This document shows positions 1-7,342 of a DNA stretch of 37,371 nucleotides, in pieces. Position 1 is the stretch's first letter; every line of letters starts with the position of its first letter. The stretch is from JAUYIW01 sp043818555 (GTDB lineage: Bacteria > Patescibacteriota > Patescibacteriia > UBA9934). A program made the translations under genes and the position numbers. Where the stretch lies: the NCBI GenBank assembly GCA_043818555.1, contig JBDRFP010000031.1, positions 1 through 37,371 on the forward strand, written 5' to 3'. Under the pieces are notes generated by a model. The model did not search any database. It worked only from the letters and a program-made list of their open reading frames with translations, and had not been told where the DNA came from.

Positions 1-14
1 CATAGTAGTTCACA

Positions 15-42
15 CAGGGATTGCCCACATTGAGAATCCCTG
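15..42. other. Hairpin-forming inverted repeat near the left edge
   Basis: CAGGGATT at 15-22 and AATCCCTG at 35-42 form an 8-bp stem with a 12-base loop. No T-run follows on either strand, so it is not a clear intrinsic terminator. It lies just downstream (minus strand) of a possible 28-residue micro-ORF and may be the 3' end of a small structured transcript. Confidence 0.4.
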
Positions 43-53
43 TAGCGGCAGTT

Positions 54-140
54 TTATTCATACTTCGGCATGTTACCAAGAGATTTTAGGGCATTAAACC
101 CAAATCTCCGGGTGTTACCGATGTATCTCATCTTATACAT
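54..140 (-). CDS. Possible 28-residue basic micro-ORF (doubtful)
   Basis: On the minus strand an ATG at 140 opens 28 codons ending in TAA at 54-56. The peptide is basic and contains two GN pairs (IGNTRRF and SLGNMPKYE). A GGGGAG Shine-Dalgarno-like stretch sits only 3 bases before the ATG, which is tight. It lies between a bidirectional terminator-like hairpin (163-194) and a second hairpin (15-42). The DNA here is also rich in stems of its own (AGATTT..AAATCT and CGATGTA..TACATCG), so the stretch could be a structured RNA rather than a gene. I do not recognise the peptide. Confidence 0.2.
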   Translation of the reverse strand: MYKMRYIGNTRRFGFNALKSLGNMPKYE

Positions 141-162
141 CGACTCCCCATGGCGCGGTATC

Positions 163-194
163 AAAAACACCTGACCTAACCGTCAGGTATTTTT
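163..194. terminator. Bidirectional intrinsic terminator
   Basis: ACCTGAC (169-175), a six-base loop and GTCAGGT (182-188) form a stem that is followed by ATTTTTG on the plus strand and by GTTTTTG on the minus strand. The 14-mer CGTCAGGTATTTTT recurs exactly 60 bp away (181-194 and 241-254). The two 60-bp lines that follow also share AACCAA/GACCAA-type words, so a degenerate tandem duplication is likely. Confidence 0.6.
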
Positions 195-346
195 GTTCAC
201 TCTTTTCGACCATCTGCAACATTAAACCAAACCAACACCGCGTCAGGTATTTTTATTTAATCTCAACCGATCAATAAACGTTCCGACCAAGCCAACGCCA
301 CACCAGTTTTTTGCTTGAAACCTCATACAATACTGTTCGTTAGACA

Positions 347-384
347 TGTAACACAATTTACCCGATCGGCCAAAAAGTGATACA
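347..384. repeat. 38-bp direct repeat, copy 1 (possible promoter/operator)
   Basis: This copy differs from the one at 949-986 by two substitutions in 38 bp. The core CCGATCGG is a perfect palindrome. Read on the minus strand, each copy offers TTGGCC, 17 bases, then TACATG or TACAGT, a plausible if weak sigma-70 promoter with the palindrome directly behind the -35 box. This copy lies just downstream of the PaaX/Cas2-like gene and could drive a transcript through 1-340. The end CACTTTTTGG also resembles insertion-sequence termini. Confidence 0.7.
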
Positions 385-392
385 CCTACTCA

Positions 393-938
393 CTACCTTA
401 GCTTCATTGCTCTGTATACAGTTACGTATTTATCCGCCTTAAGCAAATATACGAATTCCTGTAATTCAAATACAACGTCAACATTGCTTTCCCAAACACT
501 TTTTTGTTCCATCATAAATCCCGCCTTTTTGAGAAGAGCCCGCAACGCATATCGAACCTCGCGAATATCTTCTGGGATGTCGAAAGTTACTACGCAAAAC
601 TCGCCTTCCGGAAGTTCATCCTTTTTATTAACAATTTTCAATTTTAACGCCTCTTCATAGCCAATATTCGTCAATTTATACCATAGCTCATCTCCTTCAC
701 GTTTCAGCTTAATAAATTTCTGTCGCTCAAGTCTCTTCATGCGTAAATATTCGGCTCTTCTGCGTTTCGTTTCCTCGCGCCGTTCAGCATCTCTTCGATA
801 CTCTTGAATCGGAATCCCTCCGTAGGCTTTCCGATAAACTGTAGCCGGATGCATATCATCAATAGCATCAAAAAAATTCATTAACACCTCCCCTGTCAAT
901 GAAAGACCCTTTAAAACAATTTTTGACACCTTCCCCAT
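393..938 (-). CDS. PaaX-like / Cas2-like domain protein, putative transcriptional regulator
   Basis: The product is 181 residues from the ATG at 938; a GTG at 956 would add six unconvincing residues. The middle (about 45-85) is a highly charged basic helix rich in R, K and E. The C-terminal part (about 105-175) has the ferredoxin-like pattern VVTFDIPEDIREVRYALR followed by hydrophobic and acidic strands, as in the C-terminal domain of PaaX-type regulators, which is related to Cas2. No CRISPR repeats or other cas genes are present, so a CRISPR role is not supported. It is followed on the minus strand by the 38-bp repeat and preceded by its second copy, whose palindromic core is a natural operator candidate. 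In the PaaX family this domain is regulatory; the ligand and targets here are unknown. Confidence 0.8.
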   Translation of the reverse strand: MGKVSKIVLKGLSLTGEVLMNFFDAIDDMHPATVYRKAYGGIPIQEYRRDAERREETKRRRAEYLRMKRLERQKFIKLKREGDELWYKLTNIGYEEALKLKIVNKKDELPEGEFCVVTFDIPEDIREVRYALRALLKKAGFMMEQKSVWESNVDVVFELQEFVYLLKADKYVTVYRAMKLR

Positions 939-948
939 ACAAAATAAC

Positions 949-986
949 TGTAACACAGTTTAACCGATCGGCCAAAAAGTGATACA
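949..986. repeat. 38-bp direct repeat, copy 2 (upstream of the PaaX-like gene)
   Basis: Near-identical to 347-384 and in the same orientation. It lies 11 bp upstream of the ATG at 938, between this gene and the end of the TrmB-type gene. Its minus strand reads TTGGCC, 17 bases, TACAGT, with palindrome CCGATCGG inside, so it could be both promoter and operator of the PaaX-like gene. Confidence 0.7.
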
Positions 987-1006
987 GGAGATAAAATAAA
1001 GATTGA

Positions 1007-1816
1007 CTACTGTCCGGAGATATTACGCTCTTTGTCTGGCTCCCCAGGGCCACCACAAACTGTCCCCCACCGCTTAGCTTCCCGCCAAGCAAGTTCCAAT
1101 GTGGCCCTCGCGGTATCTGCAATTGTCTTTGATTTGATTTCTATTGCAACCATCCCCTCGGTATATGAAAACAAAACCAAGCTATCTCCGCAAACCGTCA
1201 TCTCCCCTTCAACAGGAACCAGTGTAGGCGAGATAGCAACAAACTCAATATTGTCATCGTCTGAAAAATCAATATCTTGCCTTTCTGTAACTATAATCGC
1301 CTTGACCTTCCTGTTCATTTTTTTAAGCTCGCGCCTATGCATATGCGTGATCCCGGGGTCATGCAGTTGTAAAAATGTATCATATCCAATAATCTGCAAA
1401 AGATCATCATCAAGCTGTTCGTATTCACGCTGCATTACTCGAAGGCCGTCAAAACTTTCAATGTAGCGAATCTTAGGCTTATTGGCAGAAAGGTTATGAA
1501 AAACTCTAAGTCGCAGCAGCATATTGTCTACAAGTCTCCTGCGAATATCAAACTCCTGCTGCTGGAGCTCAAAAAGCGTTGCGAGACGCTCAGGCGGCTC
1601 GGCAATGTACCTGCGCTCTCCGGCTTTACTATATGCTGTAATCAGACCTTTTTTGGCAAGCGAATCCAAAATTGTATATGTGGTCGCTCGATGCACATCA
1701 GCCCTGCGGGCGATCTCATTAGCGCCAGCTTGCCCCAATTCTAAAGCCGAGATGTAAATCGCAGCCTCCTTTTTATTGAATCCGAGCAATTCTAAATCGC
1801 GGATGAGGTCGTCCAT
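1007..1816 (-). CDS. TrmB-family transcriptional regulator
   Basis: The product is 269 residues. Residues 5-75 form a winged helix-turn-helix: LELLGFNKKEAAIYISAL, then the recognition region ADVHRATTYTILDSLAKKG, as in the TrmB/sugar-specific regulator family. A coiled helix follows (FELQQQEFDIRRRLVDNM), then an alpha/beta effector domain (about 110-255) of the type seen in archaeal and Patescibacteria TrmB proteins. The start lies 5 bp after the stop of the upstream GT4 gene, so the two are probably co-transcribed. Control of sugar or envelope genes would fit the neighbourhood but is inference. Confidence 0.9.
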   Translation of the reverse strand: MDDLIRDLELLGFNKKEAAIYISALELGQAGANEIARRADVHRATTYTILDSLAKKGLITAYSKAGERRYIAEPPERLATLFELQQQEFDIRRRLVDNMLLRLRVFHNLSANKPKIRYIESFDGLRVMQREYEQLDDDLLQIIGYDTFLQLHDPGITHMHRRELKKMNRKVKAIIVTERQDIDFSDDDNIEFVAISPTLVPVEGEMTVCGDSLVLFSYTEGMVAIEIKSKTIADTARATLELAWREAKRWGTVCGGPGEPDKERNISGQ

Positions 1817-1821
1817 ATTAA

Positions 1822-2958
1822 TTAGATTTTGGGTTTTAGGTTACGGAGAGCTTGCCAGGTCTGCTCAGCAGTCTGTGACCATGAGAAGCTATCGAGCCTT
1901 ATCATCCCCTTGTCGATCATTGACTGGCGATCGATTTTATTAAGCGCGACATTCAGCATTGCGTCACGCCACTCAGTAATACTTTTTGGATCTGCAAAAA
2001 TCGCTGCATCTCCTGCAACCTCGCGGAGCGCAGGGATATCTGACGCAATCAAAACGGTTCCCGCAGCAAGAGCTTCAAGCGCCGTAATCCCAAATCCTTC
2101 GTACCAGCTTGGGAATACATACGCGGCCGATCCTGCAATTAGTGGCGCCAAATCCTCTTCTACAATGTAGCCTGGCAATAAAATATCTTTACGAGCCGGC
2201 GATTGCGCAATCGCAATCTTAATATCGTCAGAATTATTGCCAAAGGTTCCGCCGAGTAACAACTGCGTCGGGTCCCCGGCTCCCCTGGTGTATTTTAAAT
2301 CCTCAAAAGCTCGGAGCAAAGTCAAAATGTTCTTCTTGTGTTCAATCCTACCAATCGTCACAAAGTACCGCCCGCGCGCGATCCGGTACTTTTGCATAGT
2401 TGCCGATATTTGATCTTCTGTAGTCTGAAAATCTTCCAAATCGACCGCTAGCGGGGTTGCTGTGATCTTCTCGGCTGGCACTCGATACAGCTCAATAAGG
2501 TCGCGCTTGGTCGTCTTAGAAACTGTAATCAAGTGCGCTGATTCGTTAATTGCTCTTCCAACTGCCCATTCCTGTCGACGACGAACAGCCGACGAGTAAA
2601 CCTGAGGCGTTCGCCTAAATGCAGCGTCGTGAACTGTGGATACAATTTTTAACCTACCGTGGAATCTTGGAATTTCGTGTGCTGGAGTGAAGAACACATT
2701 TGGTGTTCGTCGAATTAACTCCCAACTTAGTCTGCCGTGCGTCCAGCCCTTGCGTGGCCACCAGTTCAAGATTTTAAACGACCAACCTGCTGGCAAAGGA
2801 TCTAGGCTAGGCACGGGCGCTGACGAATACAACAAAACCCGCTCGTCATCCTCAAGCGGGATCTTTTTCATTTCACTCAAAAGCTCAAACACATAACGCT
2901 CGGTTCCAGTCATGTTCTTGCGCGTAAGAGCATTGATGTCTATACCGATGGTGAACAT
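1822..2958 (-). CDS. Glycosyltransferase family 4 (GT-B fold)
   Basis: The product is 378 residues from the ATG at 2958 (MFTIGIDINALTRKNMTGTERY). An in-frame ATG at 3012 exists but would force translation of the GTTTATT repeat array, so the shorter start is preferred. The N-terminal acceptor domain carries the GTERYVFELLSEM pattern. The C-terminal domain has FVTIGRIEHKKNILTLLRAF and PSWYEGFGITALEALAAGT, the sugar-nucleotide binding E-x7-E region typical of GT4 enzymes. It is cytoplasmic or membrane-associated and likely adds a sugar to a lipid-linked surface glycan; the sugar cannot be told. The TrmB-type gene follows 5 bp downstream. Confidence 0.9.
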   Translation of the reverse strand: MFTIGIDINALTRKNMTGTERYVFELLSEMKKIPLEDDERVLLYSSAPVPSLDPLPAGWSFKILNWWPRKGWTHGRLSWELIRRTPNVFFTPAHEIPRFHGRLKIVSTVHDAAFRRTPQVYSSAVRRRQEWAVGRAINESAHLITVSKTTKRDLIELYRVPAEKITATPLAVDLEDFQTTEDQISATMQKYRIARGRYFVTIGRIEHKKNILTLLRAFEDLKYTRGAGDPTQLLLGGTFGNNSDDIKIAIAQSPARKDILLPGYIVEEDLAPLIAGSAAYVFPSWYEGFGITALEALAAGTVLIASDIPALREVAGDAAIFADPKSITEWRDAMLNVALNKIDRQSMIDKGMIRLDSFSWSQTAEQTWQALRNLKPKI

Positions 2959-2973
2959 AGGGCTTGTGACCAG

Positions 2974-3113
2974 GTTTATTATCGGAAAGCAAGGTTTATT
3001 ATCGAGAAACAAAGTTTATTATGAGTCACGACTGTTTATTGCCAATAAACCTCACTACCTGACAGTAAACCCCGCAGGCCGAGACAATTAACCAAGCCAA
3101 TACGACAATAAAC
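2974..3113. repeat. Phased GTTTATT box array, two inverted halves (array A)
   Basis: GTTTATT occurs at 2974, 2994, 3014 and 3034, exactly 20 bp apart. Inverse boxes AATAAAC, AGTAAAC, AATTAAC and AATAAAC follow at 3044, 3064, 3086 and 3107 (20-22 bp apart). The boxes are conserved while the spacers are not, so this resembles an array of binding sites on one face of the helix more than a simple hairpin. It fills the gap between the mreB stop and the GT4 start. Confidence 0.85.
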
Positions 3114-3127
3114 CTCGTTCTTTGATT

Positions 3128-4132
3128 CTACTGAGTAAACACGCTTCGTTTATACGATTCCAGGTTTTCCAACGCGAGACCCGTACCGCGCGCAACGCAC
3201 ATCTGCGGCTCGTCCGCAACATATGTCGGCACGCCGGTGGCCTCAGCGATCAAGCGGTCAAGATTGCGCAACTGGCTACTGCCTCCGGACAGCATAATTC
3301 CCTTGTCCATAACATCGGCCGAAAGCTCAGGCGGAGTCTTGTACAAGAGCTCCTTCAGGGTCGAAAGAATTCCCTCAAGCAACGGCTGAATTGCTTCAGT
3401 TACATCGTCAGATGTCACTTCCATAATTTTAGGCAATCCGGTGATCATGTCGCGTCCTTTCACCTCCATGGACAACTTATCTTCCAAATACATTGCTGAC
3501 CCGACAGTAATTTTAATATCCTCAGCGGTCCGCTCGCCAATTGCCAGGTTATGCGTGCGACGGATGTGATCCATTAACGCCTGGTCGAATTTTACTCCGC
3601 CAATTCGTACAGAGTCAGAAGCCACAATCCCGCCAAGTGAAATAACAGCCATCTCTGTAGTGCCACCGCCAATCTCAACAATCATGTGCCCTGACGGACT
3701 GCCGATTGGGATGTTAGCCCCAATGGCTGCAACGATCGGCTGTTTAATTATGTAGGCAGCTTTTGCTCCTGCCGAAAGCGTAGCATCAATAACGGCGCGG
3801 CGCTCGGTTGATGTAATCCCGCCCGGAACAGCAACCATAACCTCAGGCCTAAAAACTCGAAAGCCTCCCAGCACTTTGTTTATGAAATACCGAAGCATTG
3901 CTTCGGTAGTCCGGTAATCGGCAATGACTCCGTCTTTGAGTGGCCGCTTGGCAACAATAGTGTCCGGGGTTCTCCCAAGCATATCCTTAGCTTCCTTTCC
4001 GACAGCAAGAACTTTTTTGTCAACCTTAGAAATCGCGACCACCGATGGCTCGTTAATAATAATGCCGCGCTTGGGCACATACACAAGCACGGTGGTGGTT
4101 CCTAGGTCAATTCCAATTTTCTTTGCGAACAT
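3128..4132 (-). CDS. mreB: Rod shape-determining protein MreB
   Basis: The product is 334 residues, normal for MreB, from the ATG at 4132, preceded on the minus strand by GGAGG ten bases upstream. An in-frame GTG at 4150 overlaps this ribosome site and is unlikely. Actin-fold signatures are present: phosphate-1 IGIDLGTTTVLVY, phosphate-2 region MIVEIGGGTTEMAVISLGG, and the adenosine loop MLSGGSSQL. PEVMVAVPGGITSTERRAV is typical of MreB rather than FtsA or DnaK. The protein forms membrane-bound filaments that guide wall synthesis, which suits a region holding lipid II and division genes. No mreC or mreD is visible in the window. Confidence 0.96.
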   Translation of the reverse strand: MFAKKIGIDLGTTTVLVYVPKRGIIINEPSVVAISKVDKKVLAVGKEAKDMLGRTPDTIVAKRPLKDGVIADYRTTEAMLRYFINKVLGGFRVFRPEVMVAVPGGITSTERRAVIDATLSAGAKAAYIIKQPIVAAIGANIPIGSPSGHMIVEIGGGTTEMAVISLGGIVASDSVRIGGVKFDQALMDHIRRTHNLAIGERTAEDIKITVGSAMYLEDKLSMEVKGRDMITGLPKIMEVTSDDVTEAIQPLLEGILSTLKELLYKTPPELSADVMDKGIMLSGGSSQLRNLDRLIAEATGVPTYVADEPQMCVARGTGLALENLESYKRSVFTQ

Positions 4133-4159
4133 AATTTCCAGTCCTCCCACTTAAAGGAC

Positions 4160-4275
4160 CAATTACCAAGCACCCAACCCCCAATAAACTCCCAATTCCC
4201 AATCCGCAATTGGTTATTGGATATTGGAGATTCATTGGGAATTGATTACTTGCGCATTGGCCATTCTCTATTCAA
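4160..4275. repeat. Intergenic CCAAT / ATTGG word array
   Basis: The left half repeats CCAAT-like words (CCCAATTCCCAATCCGCAAT) and the right half repeats their complement (ATTGG, ATTGGATATTGG, CATTGGG), centred near the CAATTG at about 4207. The region could fold into one long imperfect hairpin. The same vocabulary appears at 19390-19540 and 21064-21150. Confidence 0.7.
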
Positions 4276-4278
4276 CGC

Positions 4279-6303
4279 CTAAAACTCCACAGTAAACACA
4301 GTGTCCTCGTCCAGCACATCCTCTAGACGATAACTCTTATCTCCCCACTCTGACTCGTCTTCTGCCGGGTCGGCAACTTTTACCTTTTTACCAAATCCCA
4401 AGTCCAGAGTCAAAACATGATCAGCCGCCCCAACCTGTTTGAACACAGTCAGCTGGTAGAGTCTGTCCTTAACAGCTTCTTCGATGGATTCCGGAAGGCG
4501 GTAAGTGAAACTGAGTGTTCTCTCCTCGCCGGGCTCGATCGATGTAAACGCGCCAAAGCTGGTCATTCCATCTTCCTCAGCGACCGTTACCTCGCCCTCT
4601 TCGAGCAACGGATTGCTAAGCTTGTCGTTTCGGAGCGACCCGGAGTGGCTGATGAGCTCGCTTCCAAGCGGCACATACACGCGCGTAAAAGTGCGGTAAC
4701 GCGTTGTGAAAAGCGTAAAGCTGCCGGTGTTAATGTAGGTAACCGATACTGTCGCTATGTAACCGTCATCGTCTTCAACAATTGAATAGTCGATCTGACG
4801 GTCAACAACCGGGTCGGTCTTAAGCGCGCTCATATTGGCGTCAACAACCATTAAAAAGTCATCCGTGTCTTCAATGTCAATCGTCTGCGCCCAACCGGCG
4901 TCAACAAAGGCGGACTGGGTATCTTCATCCAAGCTGTAGAGTCCCAGGTATTTGCTTGTAAATCCTTCGGTTACCTTTCCAAACAATGTCCCCAGCTGAG
5001 AGACCTCCAGATCGAGCAGGTCACCGATAACACTCTCTGCCAGAACATCAATAATAACCTTTCGCTCACTGAATGGGATTTCACGCTCTACAAAACCGTA
5101 CTCCACTTCATATTCCAATAACTCTGCCAAATTATCACTGTCAAATGTTATGCCTCTCACCGTGGCCGGCCCTGTAATTTCCATTATCGATGCTGCAAAT
5201 GTTGGAGTGAGCCCAAGCACGCCATGAATCTCCGGAACCGGGTAGCCGGCCGCTGACAGCTCCTGCCGCAGAACATCAACCGCAAACTGGGACGATGCGG
5301 CAAAGTCAGGAGACCAGTTGGAATCGCGAAAATACCACTTATCCTCGCCGACATAGGTAGCGAGCGCGTCCGGTGGCAATTGCGTATAGCTATACGAATC
5401 CTCAACGAGCTGATCGATTGCGTAGCTGTCCTGGATAGTCAAATCAACCAATTCTCCATCGCGCACTGTTAGCAGGCCATAAACTCCAATGAATCCTCCG
5501 CCAGGACGCATTTCGGTATTGTTCAAAAATAGAAGCAGCCATTGGCGGTCTTCGCCAACTCCTGCAATTTCATTAATACTTGCCGCAAACGGAACCAACA
5601 AATCCACACCCTCAATCAGGGTTGGAATAGCCTGTCTGAACGGATCAACCGCATTGAGAAGCGCCGGATGAACATTCAGATCATCAAGCTTGTTCAAATC
5701 CTCCCCGGCCAACCGAAGACTGACTTGCGCCGCCTTAAGCTGAGGCAGTGAATTTCCGAGCGTTTGCAACAGCCTTATCCTGGTTTCGTCAGGAAGATCA
5801 CGAAAGGCCATGGACGCATCGATGTCGAGGGCTGAGAGGATTTCCTCAGCCTCGTAAACAACCGCGTACACTTCAGATGCAATTTCTACAGCTTGTTTGA
5901 GCGCCTGAACCGACTCGGATCCAGCGTCGAAAACCGCGCTTAACGCCTGTACCTGATCGCCGACCCATGGCAACACAACGGTCCATTTCAGAAACTTCAA
6001 CCCCGAGCGCGCCTTGGCAAGCCCGTCTTCGGCGTCGTCAAGCGCCACAAGCGCGCTGTCAAAATCCAACGCTACCGCCGCTTCCTGCGCGCGCGCAAAC
6101 GCTTCTTCCGTTTCTCCAACGCCGCTAAAAAATCGTCCGGCGCCAATTGCCGTCATTGCACCAAGCGTAACAAGAACTAAAATCACAATGCCAATAAGCC
6201 AACTTACCCTGCGGCGTCTTTTCTTTTGCGAAGGCATACCGAATGTTTGCGTTTGGTCAAAGTCAGGATCGGTTGGGTTGATGAAATTGGTTTCGGTGGA
6301 CAT
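4279..6303 (-). CDS. DUF4012 family membrane-anchored extracellular protein
   Basis: The product is 674 residues. After a short cytoplasmic N-terminus with a basic patch (KKRRRR) there is one transmembrane helix (WLIGIVILVLVTLGAMTAIG, about 35-54). A long alpha-helical stretch follows, then the DUF4012 core with LLLFLNNTEMRPGGGFIGVYG near 255-275. The C-terminal third is rich in beta strands. The family is common in Patescibacteria and Gram-positive bacteria, often next to glycosyltransferases and LytR-type proteins, but its activity is not established. Here it lies between mreB and two GT2 genes, which fits a role in surface polymer assembly (inference). Confidence 0.9.
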   Translation of the reverse strand: MSTETNFINPTDPDFDQTQTFGMPSQKKRRRRVSWLIGIVILVLVTLGAMTAIGAGRFFSGVGETEEAFARAQEAAVALDFDSALVALDDAEDGLAKARSGLKFLKWTVVLPWVGDQVQALSAVFDAGSESVQALKQAVEIASEVYAVVYEAEEILSALDIDASMAFRDLPDETRIRLLQTLGNSLPQLKAAQVSLRLAGEDLNKLDDLNVHPALLNAVDPFRQAIPTLIEGVDLLVPFAASINEIAGVGEDRQWLLLFLNNTEMRPGGGFIGVYGLLTVRDGELVDLTIQDSYAIDQLVEDSYSYTQLPPDALATYVGEDKWYFRDSNWSPDFAASSQFAVDVLRQELSAAGYPVPEIHGVLGLTPTFAASIMEITGPATVRGITFDSDNLAELLEYEVEYGFVEREIPFSERKVIIDVLAESVIGDLLDLEVSQLGTLFGKVTEGFTSKYLGLYSLDEDTQSAFVDAGWAQTIDIEDTDDFLMVVDANMSALKTDPVVDRQIDYSIVEDDDGYIATVSVTYINTGSFTLFTTRYRTFTRVYVPLGSELISHSGSLRNDKLSNPLLEEGEVTVAEEDGMTSFGAFTSIEPGEERTLSFTYRLPESIEEAVKDRLYQLTVFKQVGAADHVLTLDLGFGKKVKVADPAEDESEWGDKSYRLEDVLDEDTVFTVEF

Positions 6304-6342
6304 AGGTTATGGCGTAAGTAAGTAGGCGATGAATAATATAGA

Positions 6343-6377
6343 ATCTCTCAACATCTCTCAACATCTCTCAACATCTC
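6343..6377. repeat. 10-bp tandem repeat overlapping a gene end
   Basis: ATCTCTCAAC is repeated three times perfectly, with a partial fourth copy. The repeat supplies the last codons and the stop of the GT2 gene ending at 6348, so the array appears to have replaced or extended its natural C-terminus. The complementary word GATGTTGAG also appears at 13018-13060. Confidence 0.8.
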
Positions 6378-7193
6378 TTCTCGTGGATTCCCAACTCCCC
6401 GATACTTTTTCCAATACTTCAAAAAACTGTGAATATGAATCCAAGTGAATTTAGAAGTTAGCTGATGAACCAGCCCGCCGTCTGCTGACATCCTACGGTG
6501 GTAGTGAAGCATTTTTGATTCCGGACGGTACACGACTCGATAACCATTTTCCCAGCATCGGCGGCAAAGGTCGTTGTCTTCATAATACAGAAAAAATCGT
6601 TCATCAAACAGGCCTATGCGCGCCAGCGCCTCCCTGCGGGCAAATAGCGCCGCGCCAATGAGCGCGTCCACGTCCATGGTTTCGCTGTGGTCGTCGTGGA
6701 TCATCATATATTCTTCGACCTGATTTTTGGCGCGCGGAAACTTTCCAAGCGGGGTTCTGCGAAAAGCCGGGATCATAAAAGTTGGTATTCTGTAGCATGT
6801 ATGCTGCAAGCTACCATCCGGATTCAATAGTTGAGGTCCGGCTATGCCGACTTCTGGATTGGCATCCATAAATTGCATTAACTCTTCGAGCGACCCCGGT
6901 AGTACTACAATGTCAGGATTAAATATCAACACGTAGCGACCTCGCGCTCGGCTAATTCCCTGATTCATCCCGCCGCCAAAGCCGAGATTTTTTGCCATTG
7001 GGAAGTAACGAATTTCCGGAAATTCGTTCTTGATTAACTTATGCAAGCCGGCGACAGGATTATTATCGACTATGACCACCTCAAACTGAAGCTGTGGGGC
7101 TGCACACCGAATACTTCGAAGAGTCTGGCGCAGTACCCCGGTTTCAAAAGTGTGTACGATAATTATAGACAGGTCTAGGTCACTTGTTTGCAT
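6348..7193 (-). CDS. Glycosyltransferase family 2, rhamnosyltransferase-like
   Basis: The product is 281 residues. A GT-A domain opens with LSIIIVHTFETGVLRQTLRS; FEVVIVDNNPV gives the nucleotide-binding strand and VLIFNPDIVVLPGSLEEL the DxD-like metal motif (NPD). FFLYYEDNDLCRRCWENGY is typical of rhamnosyltransferase-like GT2 proteins. No transmembrane helix follows, so a soluble or peripheral enzyme is likely. The ATG at 7193 coincides with the end of a 140-bp leader element shared with rpmA and rplI. The C-terminal residues derive from a 10-bp tandem repeat. The next GT2 gene lies upstream on the same strand and both may act on one surface glycan. Confidence 0.9.
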   Translation of the reverse strand: MQTSDLDLSIIIVHTFETGVLRQTLRSIRCAAPQLQFEVVIVDNNPVAGLHKLIKNEFPEIRYFPMAKNLGFGGGMNQGISRARGRYVLIFNPDIVVLPGSLEELMQFMDANPEVGIAGPQLLNPDGSLQHTCYRIPTFMIPAFRRTPLGKFPRAKNQVEEYMMIHDDHSETMDVDALIGAALFARREALARIGLFDERFFLYYEDNDLCRRCWENGYRVVYRPESKMLHYHRRMSADGGLVHQLTSKFTWIHIHSFLKYWKKYRGVGNPREEMLRDVERC

Positions 7194-7331
7194 ACCCGGT
7201 AGTACAACTTCGAATAATGCCAGCGATAAACTGGGGCATCAAAATTTTGGCGATAAACATCATTTATTGATTTGGTTAATTCCAGCTCGGCCCCGTACAC
7301 TCCTCAATATCGAAGTTGTGCTACCGGGCAT
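7192..7331 (-). promoter_or_regulatory. 140-bp start-abutting leader element, copy 1
   Basis: Terminal arms with the core CCCGGTAGTACAACTTCGA are inverted at the two ends. On the minus strand the element begins ATGCCCGG and ends CCGGGTAT, the last two bases being the AT of the GT2 start codon. Inside are conserved GAGGAGT, GCCGAGC and a GATGCC..GGCATT hairpin. This copy has one arm mismatch (GGTAGCAC instead of GGTAGTAC). Confidence 0.9.
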
Positions 7332-7342
7332 ATTGTCAGGAT

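Noticed and set aside
393..938. Cas2 and a CRISPR locus
   Set aside because: Only a Cas2-like fold of the PaaX type is seen. There is no repeat-spacer array and no cas1 or other cas gene; the flanking repeats are only two, 600 bp apart.
2958..3012. Upstream start of the GT4 gene at 3012
   Set aside because: It would translate through the GTTTATT array. The family N-terminus (MFTIGIDIN) begins at 2958.
2974..3113. Origin of replication with iterons
   Set aside because: The phased boxes recall iterons, but two similar arrays occur about 25 kb apart, and no dnaA gene, DnaA-box cluster or AT-rich unwinding region accompanies them.
7192..7331. Treating the three 140-bp elements as simple MITEs
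   Set aside because: Terminal inverted repeats fit a MITE, but identical placement and orientation at three start codons and no visible target duplication speak against random insertion. The option stays open in the finding.
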